Shown: in pieces, positions 19,347-27,746 of the stretch
How positions within the stretch are numbered: position 1 is the stretch's first letter
Layout: the number at the start of each line of letters is the position of its first letter
DNA from: Aquabacterium sp. CECT 9606
GTDB taxonomy: Bacteria > Pseudomonadota > Gammaproteobacteria > Burkholderiales > Burkholderiaceae_C
Assembly (NCBI RefSeq): GCF_918741295.1
Contig: NZ_CAKKNB010000001.1
Location: 186,001 to 250,000 of the forward strand
Direction: 5' to 3'
DNA: 64,000 nt
The notes under the pieces: model-generated
The model's database searches: none
Told to the model about the DNA's origin: nothing
The model's input: the letters and a program-made list of their open reading frames with translations, nothing else
Position numbers and translations under genes: made by a program

Positions 19347-21280
19347 TGAAATGCTTGGCCTTGGATGAACTGCTCGTGCAGCAGCATGGTCGACAGGATG
19401 CCGACGAAAGCCATGTTGTCGCCAAAACCGATGGCCCGGCCTGCACGGCATTTCTCGAACAGCTTGCTGACGGCCTTGGGATCGAAGTAACCGGCATCGG
19501 CGACGCGCGCTGGGCTGAGCAGGTCGGCCACGTAGTCCACCGGTTGGCCGCCCTCAAAAAAGCTGGCGCTGTCGGGCGCGCGGTAAGGCTGCTTGGTGCG
19601 GGTGCGGATGCCCTCGGGCAGCAGGCCGGTCATGGACCGCTTGAGCAGGTACTTCTCGGTCAGGCCCATCAGCTTGTAGCGGGGTGGCAAGCGGTTGGCG
19701 AACTCGATCACGCGGTGGTCCAGGAAAGGGAAGCGCCCTTCGATGGAATGGGCCATGGCGGGCCGGTCACCTTGCGAGCTGAGCAGGTAGCCCGACATCA
19801 GGGTGTGCGCTTCGATGTACTGGTCCTGGCTGAGTGCGGCCCACTGGCCGATGTCCGGCGGCAAGTGCGGGGCGATGGCGGCCAGGTGGTCCACGCCCGC
19901 CAGGCTTTGCCGGACTTCGGGCGTGAAGAACTGCCACATGCGGCGCGTGGTGGCCCAGCGTGGGCCGTGGGCGAAGTGCGGCTGGCCCAGGTGCTCCGAG
20001 CCTTCGCTGAAGAAGCGCTGCGCCATCACGCGGTTGGCGGCTGGCGAGTGGCGCAGATAGGGGTAGAGGCGCTCCATCAGGGCGGGCCGCATTTTGGAGG
20101 TGGGCTGGCGCGCCATGAAGCGGCGCACGCTGGCTTCCTTGAAGAGGTCGTAGCCGCCAAAGACTTCGTCGGCGCCTTCGCCGGTCAGCACCACCTTGAA
20201 GCCGGCCTCACGCACGCTGCCGGCCAGCATCATCATGGGCGCCGGCGCGGTGCGCACGAGGGGGCTCTCGGCGTGCCAGACCGCGCGTGGAAACGCGGCG
20301 GCGATGTCAGACCGTTTGCAGCGCAGGGCGGTGTGCTCGGTGCCCAGGTAACGGGCCATGTCTTGCTGATAGGCGCTTTCGTCGAACTCTTCGTCTTCAA
20401 ACGCCAGCGAGAAGGTGCGCAGCGGTGTGTCGGTGAAATGCTTGATCAGGCTGGTGATGATGGACGAATCCAGCCCACCGCTCAGGTAGGCGCCCACAGG
20501 CACATCGGCGCGCAGTTGCAGGCGCACGGCGTCGATCAGCAGCTCGCGCAGTTCATCGGCCAGGTCATCGGCGCTGCGCCGGGTTTCCATGCCAACTGCC
20601 GGGAAAGCCCAGTCCCAGTAGCGCTCGGTGCGCGCGCCGGATTGGCCGCGTTCGTCGATCACCATCAGATGCCCGGGCGGCAAGGCCTGGATACCTTCGA
20701 ACACGGTGTGGCCAGGCAGGGGCGCCCAGTAGGTGAAGGTTTCGCCCAGCGCTGGCAGGTTCAACTGGCGAGGGGTGTCGGGCAGCGCCATCAGCGCTTT
20801 GACCTCGGAGGCAAAGGCCAGCCGCTGGCTTGACCAGTGGTAGAACAGGGGGCGGATGCCGGTGCGGTCTCGGGCCAGGATCAGGCGCTGCTGTCGGGCA
20901 TCCCACAGGGCGATGGCGAACTGGCCGTTCAGGTGATCGACAAAGCGATCGCCGTGCTGCTCGTACAGGTGCACGATGACTTCCGTGTCGGAGAGCGTGT
21001 AGAAGCGGTGCCCGGCCTGCTCCAGGGTCTGGCGCAGTTCGATGTGGTTGAAGATTTCGCCGTTGAAGACGACCCACACGCTGCGGTCTTCGTTGTGGAT
21101 GGGTTGGTCGCCACCCGCCAGGTCGATGATGCTCAAGCGAGCATGGGCCAGGCCCAGGGGGCCATCGGTGTGGAAGCCCTGGCCGTCGGGCCCGCGGTGG
21201 TGCAGGCGGCGGATCATGTCCTCCAGCGGGGCGCGCGCGACTTGGCCGTGGCTTCTCAAAATCCCAGCAATGCCGCACAT
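19343..21280 (-). CDS. Asparagine-synthase-like glutamine amidotransferase
   Basis: Protein of 645 residues, first gene of the operon. The N-terminal glutaminase domain begins MCGIAGILRS with catalytic Cys2 and has RLSIIDL, FNGEIFNH and GQFAIALWD. The synthetase domain has the PP-loop SGGLDSS (267-273), LTGEGADEVFGGYD and LLSSQGDRPAMAHSIEGRFP. It converts a carboxylate to an amide using glutamine nitrogen and ATP. At this length and with this neighbourhood (acyl ligase and ACP), it resembles the amidotransferase associated with PEP-CTERM/exosortase A systems more than a housekeeping AsnB. However, no exosortase gene is in the window. The substrate is unknown. Confidence 0.88.
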   Translation of the reverse strand: MCGIAGILRSHGQVARAPLEDMIRRLHHRGPDGQGFHTDGPLGLAHARLSIIDLAGGDQPIHNEDRSVWVVFNGEIFNHIELRQTLEQAGHRFYTLSDTEVIVHLYEQHGDRFVDHLNGQFAIALWDARQQRLILARDRTGIRPLFYHWSSQRLAFASEVKALMALPDTPRQLNLPALGETFTYWAPLPGHTVFEGIQALPPGHLMVIDERGQSGARTERYWDWAFPAVGMETRRSADDLADELRELLIDAVRLQLRADVPVGAYLSGGLDSSIITSLIKHFTDTPLRTFSLAFEDEEFDESAYQQDMARYLGTEHTALRCKRSDIAAAFPRAVWHAESPLVRTAPAPMMMLAGSVREAGFKVVLTGEGADEVFGGYDLFKEASVRRFMARQPTSKMRPALMERLYPYLRHSPAANRVMAQRFFSEGSEHLGQPHFAHGPRWATTRRMWQFFTPEVRQSLAGVDHLAAIAPHLPPDIGQWAALSQDQYIEAHTLMSGYLLSSQGDRPAMAHSIEGRFPFLDHRVIEFANRLPPRYKLMGLTEKYLLKRSMTGLLPEGIRTRTKQPYRAPDSASFFEGGQPVDYVADLLSPARVADAGYFDPKAVSKLFEKCRAGRAIGFGDNMAFVGILSTMLLHEQFIQGQAFQ

Positions 21281-21346
21281 ACTTCGCGAAACACCTTCCA
21301 GATGTGGCGCTGGTATTGCATTGATCGCACGGTGGGGTGCGAAGCT

Positions 21347-21385
21347 CCAGGCCAGCGATGATCCTAACGAGGATCGCTGGCCTGG
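21347..21385. repeat. Strong stem-loop in the leader of the biosynthetic operon
   Basis: CCAGGCCAGCG (21347-21357) pairs with CGCTGGCCTGG (21375-21385), and an inner five-base stem (ATCCT/AGGAT) with an AACG tetraloop is separated from it by a three-base bulge. It sits 67 bp upstream of the amidotransferase start, inside its untranslated leader when read on the minus strand. No T tract follows on either strand. It may be an attenuator or mRNA-stabilising element. Confidence 0.55.
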
Positions 21386-21413
21386 CCTAGTCCCAATTCA
21401 TGGGGGTTTGCTT

Positions 21414-21429
21414 CAAATGTGCACATTTG
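21414..21429. promoter_or_regulatory. Perfect 16-bp palindrome between biosynthetic operon and ruvC
   Basis: CAAATGTGCACATTTG reads the same on both strands. It is AT-rich compared with its surroundings and lies in the 360-bp divergent region 21281-21640, 134 bp before the amidotransferase start. Its symmetry and location suggest an operator for a dimeric regulator of the operon. The regulator is not identified. Apart from this and the hairpin at 21347, the divergent region shows no gene. Confidence 0.55.
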
Positions 21430-21640
21430 GCAGGCTTTGGTCTCGCCGCTCAAGCCATTGGCAGGCGGCACATGGCTTTGGATCTGCGAAGGCAAGGCAT
21501 TGGCAGCGTGGCGGTGCCGGGCGACAAGGGCGCGGCCAGACCGCTGTCAAAATCGGTGTTGAACACCGTGGTTCGCGAATGCCATCAGAATGATGGTTGC
21601 GCGGCGTCGAATGCACTATCCCTAGTTTGGAAAATCATCC

Positions 21641-22192
21641 ATGAGAATTCTGGGCATCGACCCTGGCTTGCAGACGACCGGCTTTGGCGTGATCGATGTC
21701 GATGGGCCTCGGCTGTCGTATGTGGCCAGTGGCACGATCCGCACCAAGGAGGCTGCGCTGGGCGATTTGCCCGGCCGCCTGAAGCTGATCTTTGATGGTG
21801 TGCGCGAGGTCATGGCGCGCTATGAGCCGCAGCAGTCCTCGGTCGAAATCGTGTTCGTCAACGTCAACCCGCAGTCCACTTTGCTGCTGGGGCAGGCCCG
21901 CGGTGCCGCCCTGGCCGCCTTGGTCAGCGGGGGCGAGATGGCCGTCTCCGAGTACACGGCGCTGCAAATGAAAAAGGCCGTGGTGGGCCACGGCCATGCG
22001 CGCAAGGAGCAGGTTCAGCACATGGTGATGCGCTTGCTGCAGTTGCCGTCAGAGCCCAACAAGGACGCGGCCGATGCCCTGGGCCTGGCCATTTGCCACG
22101 CGCACGCCGGGCATTCGATGGCCGCGATGGCGCGCGCCACAGGCCTGACCCGCCGCACCCACGCGCAACTCAAGGGCGGTCGGGTTTACTGA
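21641..22192 (+). CDS. ruvC: Crossover junction endodeoxyribonuclease RuvC
   Basis: Resolves Holliday junctions as a homodimer together with RuvAB. Length of 183 residues matches the family. The first catalytic Asp is in [15 protein letters not shown] (Asp7), the Glu is in [12 protein letters not shown] (about residue 68), and the C-terminal [14 protein letters not shown] carries the last acidic residues. It starts after a divergent region with the biosynthetic operon and ends 7 bp into the convergent carbonic anhydrase gene. ruvA and ruvB are not in the window. In related genomes ruvC often follows purH directly; here they are 13 kb apart. Confidence 0.97.
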   Translation: MRILGIDPGLQTTGFGVIDVDGPRLSYVASGTIRTKEAALGDLPGRLKLIFDGVREVMARYEPQQSSVEIVFVNVNPQSTLLLGQARGAALAALVSGGEMAVSEYTALQMKKAVVGHGHARKEQVQHMVMRLLQLPSEPNKDAADALGLAICHAHAGHSMAAMARATGLTRRTHAQLKGGRVY

Positions 22193-23295
22193 CCTTCTTT
22201 GATCATGCGACCCGAGGCCGACTGAACCGGCCTGGCGTTGTTGGCATAAAGGCGGCTGAATACCGACAACTGGTAAGGCGACAAGGTGGCCGGCTGCTTG
22301 AGCACCAGCCACAGCACGCCTTCCGTGCACGGGGGCGTGGTCAGCGATCCCATGTAGGTGTAGTACTGGCGTTGCTCGGGCAGCATCAGGTTCATGTCCA
22401 GCATCACGGGCGAGGCCTGTTCGATCTCCTTTTCCAGTGGCAGGCTGTTCCACACCAGTTGCACCATCGGGTGCTCCTTGCCCTGGTCCAGCAGCACGGC
22501 CACCACGGCCAGTCGGCCTTGCGCGTCTTTGTGCACCAGGTGCGCCACCATGTCGTACTGGCGGCCATTGATGCGTTCTTCGCTGGGGCGGTGAAAGTGG
22601 AACTGCACCAGCTCATACCGGCGCCCTGACACGGTGATGTTGTTGCCCGGGTCCAGGTTCACCTGCACCGTGTGGCCGTTGTCGATCACGCGGAAGGGGG
22701 TGGGGCGGTAGTCGAACTGGATAGGCTCCAGTTGCACCTTGATGCCGTCGCGGATGTCGATGGGACTTTGGCGCGTGCCGCTGCTGCAGGTTTTGAACTC
22801 GGGCTTGAGCTGACCCCAGCTTTGCGGGCCAGCAGTGCCGGTGTATTCCCAGTGCAGGTCGTGGCCCGCGGGCAGGCCTGGCACGGCGGCGGCGCCATAG
22901 GCGGCCATGGACTGTTTGACTTGGCCACTCATGGCCACCGCACGGGGTTTGGGTGACTTGTTGACGACCTTGACGGCAGGGGCCGCGGCCTGCTTGGCAC
23001 GCACCTCGGCAATCTTCTGGTCGATCAGATCGCGCAGTTCCGCCATGGAGACCGAGGTGGGCTCGGCCTTCGGGTCCGATTTCTCGGCTTTGGCTGCCGC
23101 CTTGCCCGCCGCCATCTTCTGCTTGAGCGAATCCTTGGCGATGACCTTGGGCTCCTCTTGCGACGAGGCAGCGCCATGGGCACCGCTGGCGTGTTCGTCG
23201 TCATGGCTGGCAGCTTGGGCTCCCAGCGCCAGGCCGAATCCGGCGGTGATGAGGATCAAAAGGCGCGAGGCGGAATGGGAGGGCGTGGGCGACAT
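22186..23295 (-). CDS. Periplasmic alpha-type carbonic anhydrase with long N-terminal linker
   Basis: Zinc enzyme that interconverts CO2 and bicarbonate outside the cytoplasm. A signal peptide covers about residues 1-29 (ending GAQAA). A charged Ala/Lys/Glu-rich segment of roughly 110 residues follows, and then the alpha-CA domain starts at [22 protein letters not shown], the first two zinc His in [12 protein letters not shown] and the third in [10 protein letters not shown] are all visible, as is [11 protein letters not shown] near the end. The catalytic domain is complete at about 230 residues. The linker is longer than in most bacterial alpha-CAs and may be a coiled coil (the stretch with [16 protein letters not shown]). 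The gene is downstream of rnpB on the same strand. Confidence 0.92.
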   Translation of the reverse strand: MSPTPSHSASRLLILITAGFGLALGAQAASHDDEHASGAHGAASSQEEPKVIAKDSLKQKMAAGKAAAKAEKSDPKAEPTSVSMAELRDLIDQKIAEVRAKQAAAPAVKVVNKSPKPRAVAMSGQVKQSMAAYGAAAVPGLPAGHDLHWEYTGTAGPQSWGQLKPEFKTCSSGTRQSPIDIRDGIKVQLEPIQFDYRPTPFRVIDNGHTVQVNLDPGNNITVSGRRYELVQFHFHRPSEERINGRQYDMVAHLVHKDAQGRLAVVAVLLDQGKEHPMVQLVWNSLPLEKEIEQASPVMLDMNLMLPEQRQYYTYMGSLTTPPCTEGVLWLVLKQPATLSPYQLSVFSRLYANNARPVQSASGRMIKEGQ

Positions 23296-23352
23296 GGCGG
23301 TTTTCCTGAGATTTCAGGAAGCATTTCGACCGCCAGGCCCTCCAACTTGAGC

Positions 23353-23390
23353 TTCGCGCCGCTTTCAAGGCGCGAAAAAACGAAAAAAGT
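23353..23390 (-). terminator. Possible terminator behind rnpB
   Basis: Read on the minus strand, the RNase P RNA is followed at once by two T tracts (T6-CG-T6) and then by an eight-base inverted repeat (TTCGCGCC 23353-23360 with GGCGCGAA 23369-23376). The T-runs right after the terminal P1 helix of the RNA are the likely termination or processing point. The hairpin then lies in the leader of the carbonic anhydrase gene. Confidence 0.45.
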
Positions 23391-23730
23391 GTGAAGTCAG
23401 CCGATAGGCCGGATTCTGTGCAGCCTGCCACCTTGCGATACCAGACCGTGACCGCCATTCCTCTGGGCCGCCTGTCGCCAGAACGGCTCGGTGCCACCTA
23501 CCCGCACACTCCCCGGGCCAGGTCAACGTGTGCCTATTTGGTGTTGCTGCGCGTAGAGATTGCCCGTTTCACCCGGTGCCTTCCGAAGAAAACACCGACT
23601 CGTCTCTGTTGCTCTGATCCTCACCTCGCGGTGGAGAGGTGTTACCTCCTACGCTGCCCTGTGCAGTCCGGACCTTCCTCCAGTGCCACCTTTCGATGAT
23701 TGCACCAGCGGCGGTCTGGCCGACTTCACC
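23391..23730 (-). ncRNA. rnpB: RNase P RNA, bacterial class A
   Basis: Catalytic RNA that removes 5' leaders from tRNA precursors. On the minus strand the conserved core reads GGAGGAAGGTCCGGACT, CAGGGCAGCG, then ACAGAGACGAG and, near the 3' end, GGCAGGCTGCACAGAATCCG followed by GGCCTATCGGCTGACTTCAC. The 5' end, GTGAAGTCGGCC, pairs with the 3' GCTGACTTCAC to form helix P1, which fixes both ends within a few bases. Length about 340 nt is normal for class A. Its -10 box GATAAT (23741-23736) overlaps the stop codon of the bcr-type gene, whose coding sequence therefore holds the rnpB promoter. Confidence 0.93.
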
Positions 23731-23736
23731 CGCGCA

Positions 23737-24936
23737 TTATCGCCTCTGTAACCAGGCCCACGCCAACAATCCCACCGACATCAGCGCCAGCGAGGCCGCG
23801 GCCAGGTACTGCGTGCTGTGCATGACCAGTGGCGAGATGACGCCGGCCACCACGCCATTGGCCGCCGCGCTCACGAAAGCCTGCAGCGATGCGGCCATGC
23901 CGCGCCGGTGCGGGAACAAATCGAGCACCATCAAAGTGACCACCGGGGTCATCATGGCCCAGCCAAAAGCGTACAGGCTGATGGGGATCAGCGCCCAGGA
24001 CACGTGGGCCGGGAACAGCAGGTTGGCGACCAGGTTGAGCACCGACACCACCAGCATCACGGTGAAGCCCAACTTGATCTGCCGTGCGCGGTCGATGCGG
24101 CCTGCCAGGCGGCCGCTGGTCCAGGCGCCGCCCATGATGCCGCCGATGGTGCACAGGAAGAACCAGAAGAACTGCGTGGGCTGCAGGTGCAGCAAATCGC
24201 CCAGGAAGGCGGGGGCCGACAGCACGTACAAAAACATGCCGTTGAAGGGCACGCCGCTGGCCAGGGCCAGCAGCAGGAAGCGCGGGTTCAGGCCCAGCTC
24301 CAGGTAGCCTTGCATCAGGCCCTTGACGGCGAAGGGCTGGCGCTGCGAGGTGTGCAGGGTTTCGGGCAGCAGCCACCAGTTGGCCAGCCACAGCAACACG
24401 CCCACACCGGTCAGGAACCAGAACACCGCGTGCCAGCCCGCGTGGGTGAACAGCAGGCCACCCACGATGGGCGCGATTGCCGGTGCCGCGCCAAAGAACA
24501 AGGTGACCTGAGCCATCACACGTTGCGCCTGGTCGGGCGGGTACATGTCGCGGATCACCGCGCGCGACACCACGATGCCGGCACCCGTCGACAGGCCCTG
24601 CAGCGCGCGAAAGAAAATGAGTTGCCCGATGGTGCTGGACAGCGCACAGCCGGCCGAGGCCACGGTGAACATCGCCACGCCCGCCAGCACCACGGGGCGG
24701 CGCCCGAAGCTGTCGGAGAGCGCGCCATGGAACAGGCTCATCAACGCGAACGAGAACAGGTAGGCCGACAGCGTTTGCTGGATCTGCAGCGGCGTGGCGT
24801 CCAGCGAGGTGGCGATGCCCGCAAAAGCAGGCAGGTAGGTGTCGATCGCGAAGGGGCCCAGCATGCCCAGGCACGCCAGCAGCACGGCCAGCATCCAGGC
24901 AGGGGCGCGCCAAAGGCTTTGGGCGTCGGGGTTCAT
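23737..24936 (-). CDS. Bcr/CflA-type multidrug efflux MFS transporter
   Basis: Inner-membrane proton antiporter of 399 residues with twelve predicted helices. GPFAIDTYLPAF in helix 1, GALSDSFGRRPVVLAG (the MFS motif A loop between helices 2 and 3) and RALQGLSTGAGIVVSRAVIRD in helices 4-5 are signatures of the Bcr/CflA subfamily, which exports bicyclomycin, chloramphenicol and similar compounds. It begins one base before the end of dsbD (same strand), so the two are probably co-transcribed. It ends 6 bp before the 5' end of rnpB, and its terminal codons form part of the rnpB promoter. Confidence 0.93.
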   Translation of the reverse strand: MNPDAQSLWRAPAWMLAVLLACLGMLGPFAIDTYLPAFAGIATSLDATPLQIQQTLSAYLFSFALMSLFHGALSDSFGRRPVVLAGVAMFTVASAGCALSSTIGQLIFFRALQGLSTGAGIVVSRAVIRDMYPPDQAQRVMAQVTLFFGAAPAIAPIVGGLLFTHAGWHAVFWFLTGVGVLLWLANWWLLPETLHTSQRQPFAVKGLMQGYLELGLNPRFLLLALASGVPFNGMFLYVLSAPAFLGDLLHLQPTQFFWFFLCTIGGIMGGAWTSGRLAGRIDRARQIKLGFTVMLVVSVLNLVANLLFPAHVSWALIPISLYAFGWAMMTPVVTLMVLDLFPHRRGMAASLQAFVSAAANGVVAGVISPLVMHSTQYLAAASLALMSVGLLAWAWLQRR

Positions 24937-24937
24937 G

Positions 24938-26782
24938 TCAAAGACCGGCGTTTTGCAGGCTCTTGAGGAACTGCTCGGCGTTCTGGAAGCCGATCACGCG
25001 GGCCTGGCTGAGGAGCTGGCCTTGCGCATCGAAGAACAGAATGCCGGGTGGGCCGAACAGGCCAAAGCGCTTGAGCAAAGCCTTGTGGTCGGCATTGTTC
25101 GCGGTGACGTCGGCCTGCAGCAGCACGGTGTTCTTGAGCCGATCCTGAACGCGCGCGTCCGAGAAGGTGAAGTGCTCCATCTCCTTGCACGACACGCACC
25201 AGTCGGCGTAGAAATCCAGCATCACCGATTGGCCGGCCTGGGCGGCGGCGGCCACGGCGTCGTCCAGCTCCTGCACGCTGGACACGGGCTTGAATGGCAA
25301 GGCCTGGGTGGCTGCTTCACCCGCCTGGGCGACGCCAGCCCGGGCCACGAAGGGACGCAGTGGATCCCAGGGACTTTGCGCGCCCGCCAGCCCGCCTATG
25401 ATCTGCACCGCCGACAACAAGGCCAGCACCAGGCCCAAGGCCAGCGCAGAGCGGTGCTTCAGGCTGACGTGCGTGGTCAGGGTGTCGAAGCCCCCGGTGA
25501 AGGCCGCTGCCAGGGCCAGCAAAGCGCCGAGCGACAAGGTGGCGGCCAGGGGTGGCAGCACCGGGTAGACCAGCCACCACGCCACGCCCAGCAGCATCAC
25601 GCCAAACAAGGTCCGGACCGATTCCATCCAGCGGCCCGCGCGTGGTAGCAGGCTGCCTGCCGACAGGCCCAGCAACAGCAGCGGCAGGCTCATGCCGCAG
25701 GCCAGCGCGTACAAGGCCAGGCCGCCCAGCACCACGTCTTTGGTCTGGCTCAGGTACACCAATGCGCCGGCCAAAGGGGCGCTCACGCAGGGCCCCACGA
25801 TCAGGGCCGAGACCACGCCCATGAGGAACACGCCCAACAAGCTGCCCCCCTGCAGCTTGCCCGAAGTCTTGCTGAGGTGGCTTTGGATGAAGCCGGGCAT
25901 TTGCAGTTCATAGACACCGAACATCGACAAGGACAGCAGCACCATCAGCGCGCTGAAGCTGCCCAGCACCCAAGGGTTCTGCAGCGAGGCGGCCAGGCCT
26001 TCGCCCAGCAAGCCGGCGGCCACGCCCAGCAGCGTGTAGACCAGCGCCATGCCTTGCGAATAGCTCAGTGCCAGGATGAAGCCGCGCAAGCGCCCGACCT
26101 TGCCCTGGCCAATGATCACCGCCGACAGGATCGGCATCATGGGCAACACGCAGGGCGTGAAAGACAAGAGCAGGCCGGCCACCAGGAACACGCCAACGAT
26201 GGTGGGCAGGTTGCCGGAGGCCAAGGCAGTTTCGATGCGACTGCCGCCGTTCACCGACGTGACGGGCGTGCTGTTGTTACGGGGCTTGGACGCGCTGCCA
26301 TCGGCGTTGTCAATGGCCGTGACCTGGCCAGCCTGGCCCACGGTCAACTTGAAGTGCCTGGTTTGCGGTGGGTAGCACAGGCCGGCATCGGCGCAGCCTT
26401 GGTAGCCCACATCCACCGAGACCGAGGTGCCGGCGGGCGTGGTGGGCACCACGCCAAACTGCAGGGCCACCAGGCCGTGGTACACCTCCACCTCTTTGCC
26501 AAAGGTCTCGTCGAACTTGCGCTGGCCGGGTGGCAAGTTGATCGGCGTGAGCGTGACCGAGGGCGTTCTGGATTCGATGCGGAAGCGATCACGGTACAGA
26601 TACGTCTTGGGCGCCAGGCTGAACTCGACCTGCACCTGGCCCTTGGGCGTGGTGCTGGCCTGCAGAGTGAATGCCTGGTCGACCGGCAGAAATTCAGCGG
26701 CCTGGCAAGGTGTGGCCAGCAGCCAGCCGGCCACACCAGCCAGCAAGATTCGAAATACCATTCGCCAGACGAACATCATCAT
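24938..26782 (-). CDS. dsbD: Thiol:disulfide interchange protein DsbD
   Basis: Transfers electrons from cytoplasmic thioredoxin across the inner membrane to periplasmic DsbC/DsbG-type proteins and cytochrome c maturation. Length 614 residues. A signal peptide (to about residue 23, CQAAEF) is followed by the alpha domain with redox cysteines in [11 protein letters not shown]. Eight hydrophobic helices in the beta domain carry the [12 protein letters not shown] and [16 protein letters not shown] cysteine motifs ([14 protein letters not shown]). The C-terminal thioredoxin-like gamma domain has [10 protein letters not shown]. Three consecutive ATG codons (26782, 26779, 26776) are possible starts behind an AAGG Shine-Dalgarno. 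Divergent from cysK. Confidence 0.96.
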   Translation of the reverse strand: MMMFVWRMVFRILLAGVAGWLLATPCQAAEFLPVDQAFTLQASTTPKGQVQVEFSLAPKTYLYRDRFRIESRTPSVTLTPINLPPGQRKFDETFGKEVEVYHGLVALQFGVVPTTPAGTSVSVDVGYQGCADAGLCYPPQTRHFKLTVGQAGQVTAIDNADGSASKPRNNSTPVTSVNGGSRIETALASGNLPTIVGVFLVAGLLLSFTPCVLPMMPILSAVIIGQGKVGRLRGFILALSYSQGMALVYTLLGVAAGLLGEGLAASLQNPWVLGSFSALMVLLSLSMFGVYELQMPGFIQSHLSKTSGKLQGGSLLGVFLMGVVSALIVGPCVSAPLAGALVYLSQTKDVVLGGLALYALACGMSLPLLLLGLSAGSLLPRAGRWMESVRTLFGVMLLGVAWWLVYPVLPPLAATLSLGALLALAAAFTGGFDTLTTHVSLKHRSALALGLVLALLSAVQIIGGLAGAQSPWDPLRPFVARAGVAQAGEAATQALPFKPVSSVQELDDAVAAAAQAGQSVMLDFYADWCVSCKEMEHFTFSDARVQDRLKNTVLLQADVTANNADHKALLKRFGLFGPPGILFFDAQGQLLSQARVIGFQNAEQFLKSLQNAGL

Positions 26783-26821
26783 CCTTGTTACCTTGTCTTG
26801 ACCATTGTCCTGGAGACTCGC

Positions 26822-27739
26822 ATGAAAGCCGCCACCATTCTCGACACGATCGGAAATACCCCTCACATCCGCGCCCAGCGTTTGTTCGGCCCGGGGCATG
26901 AAGTCTGGATCAAATCCGAGCGCAGCAATCCTGGGGGCTCCATCAAGGACCGCATCGCACTGTCCATGGTGGAAGACGCCGAACGCTCGGGGGCACTCAA
27001 GCCCGGCGGCACCATCATCGAGCCCACTTCGGGCAACACGGGCATCGGCCTGGCCATGGTGGCCGCCGTCAAAGGCTACAAGCTGGTCCTGGTCATGCCC
27101 GACAGCATGTCGATCGAGCGCCGTCGTTTGATGTCGGCCTATGGCGCCACCTTTGATCTGACGCCGCGCGAGAAGGGCATGAAGGGCGCCATCGCCCGTG
27201 CGCAAGAGTTGGCGGCGGGCATCGAAGGCGCATGGATCCCCCAACAGTTCGAGAACCCCGCCAACATCGAGGCGCATGTGCGCACCACGGCCCAGGAGAT
27301 CCTGGCCGACTTTCCTGATGGCCTGGATGCGCTGATCACCGGCGTGGGCACGGGCGGCCATTTGACCGGCTGCGCCCGCGTGCTCAAGAAAGCCTGGCCA
27401 CAACTCAAGGTCTACGCGGTGGAGCCCACGGCCTCGCCGGTCATCTCGGGTGGCAGCCCCGCGCCGCACCCCATCCAGGGCATTGGCGCGGGCTTCATCC
27501 CAGCCAACCTCGACACCAGCGTGCTGGACGGCGTGATCCAGGTCGAGGCCGAGGCGGCCCGCGAGATGGGCCGCCGCGCCGCACGCGAAGAAGGGCTCCT
27601 GGTCGGCATCTCGTCAGGTGCCACCTTGGCGGCCATCGCGCAAAAGCTGCCCGAGTTGCCTGCCGGCGCCAAGGTGCTGGGCTTCTGCTACGACACGGGC
27701 GAGCGCTACCTGTCGGTGGAAGGTTTCCTGCCGGTTTGA
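26822..27739 (+). CDS. cysK: Cysteine synthase A
   Basis: PLP enzyme forming cysteine from O-acetylserine and sulfide. Length 305 residues. The N-terminus [17 protein letters not shown] is characteristic, as are the PLP lysine in [13 protein letters not shown] (about residue 42), the phosphate and substrate loop [42 protein letters not shown] and the closing block [14 protein letters not shown]. Asn in PTSGNTG and Ser in GISSGAT bind the cofactor. ATG at 26822 leaves only 39 bp to the divergent dsbD. It has no serine acetyltransferase neighbour here. Confidence 0.95.
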   Translation: MKAATILDTIGNTPHIRAQRLFGPGHEVWIKSERSNPGGSIKDRIALSMVEDAERSGALKPGGTIIEPTSGNTGIGLAMVAAVKGYKLVLVMPDSMSIERRRLMSAYGATFDLTPREKGMKGAIARAQELAAGIEGAWIPQQFENPANIEAHVRTTAQEILADFPDGLDALITGVGTGGHLTGCARVLKKAWPQLKVYAVEPTASPVISGGSPAPHPIQGIGAGFIPANLDTSVLDGVIQVEAEAAREMGRRAAREEGLLVGISSGATLAAIAQKLPELPAGAKVLGFCYDTGERYLSVEGFLPV

Positions 27740-27746
27740 GCTCAGC

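Noticed and set aside
13154..21280. Calling the operon a standard exosortase-A (XrtA) cluster
   Set aside because: The amidotransferase, ligase and ACP resemble genes near XrtA, but there is no exosortase, PLP decarboxylase, FemAB-like or chain-length protein in the window, and the KAS III, NadE-like and HemK-like genes are not part of the known set.
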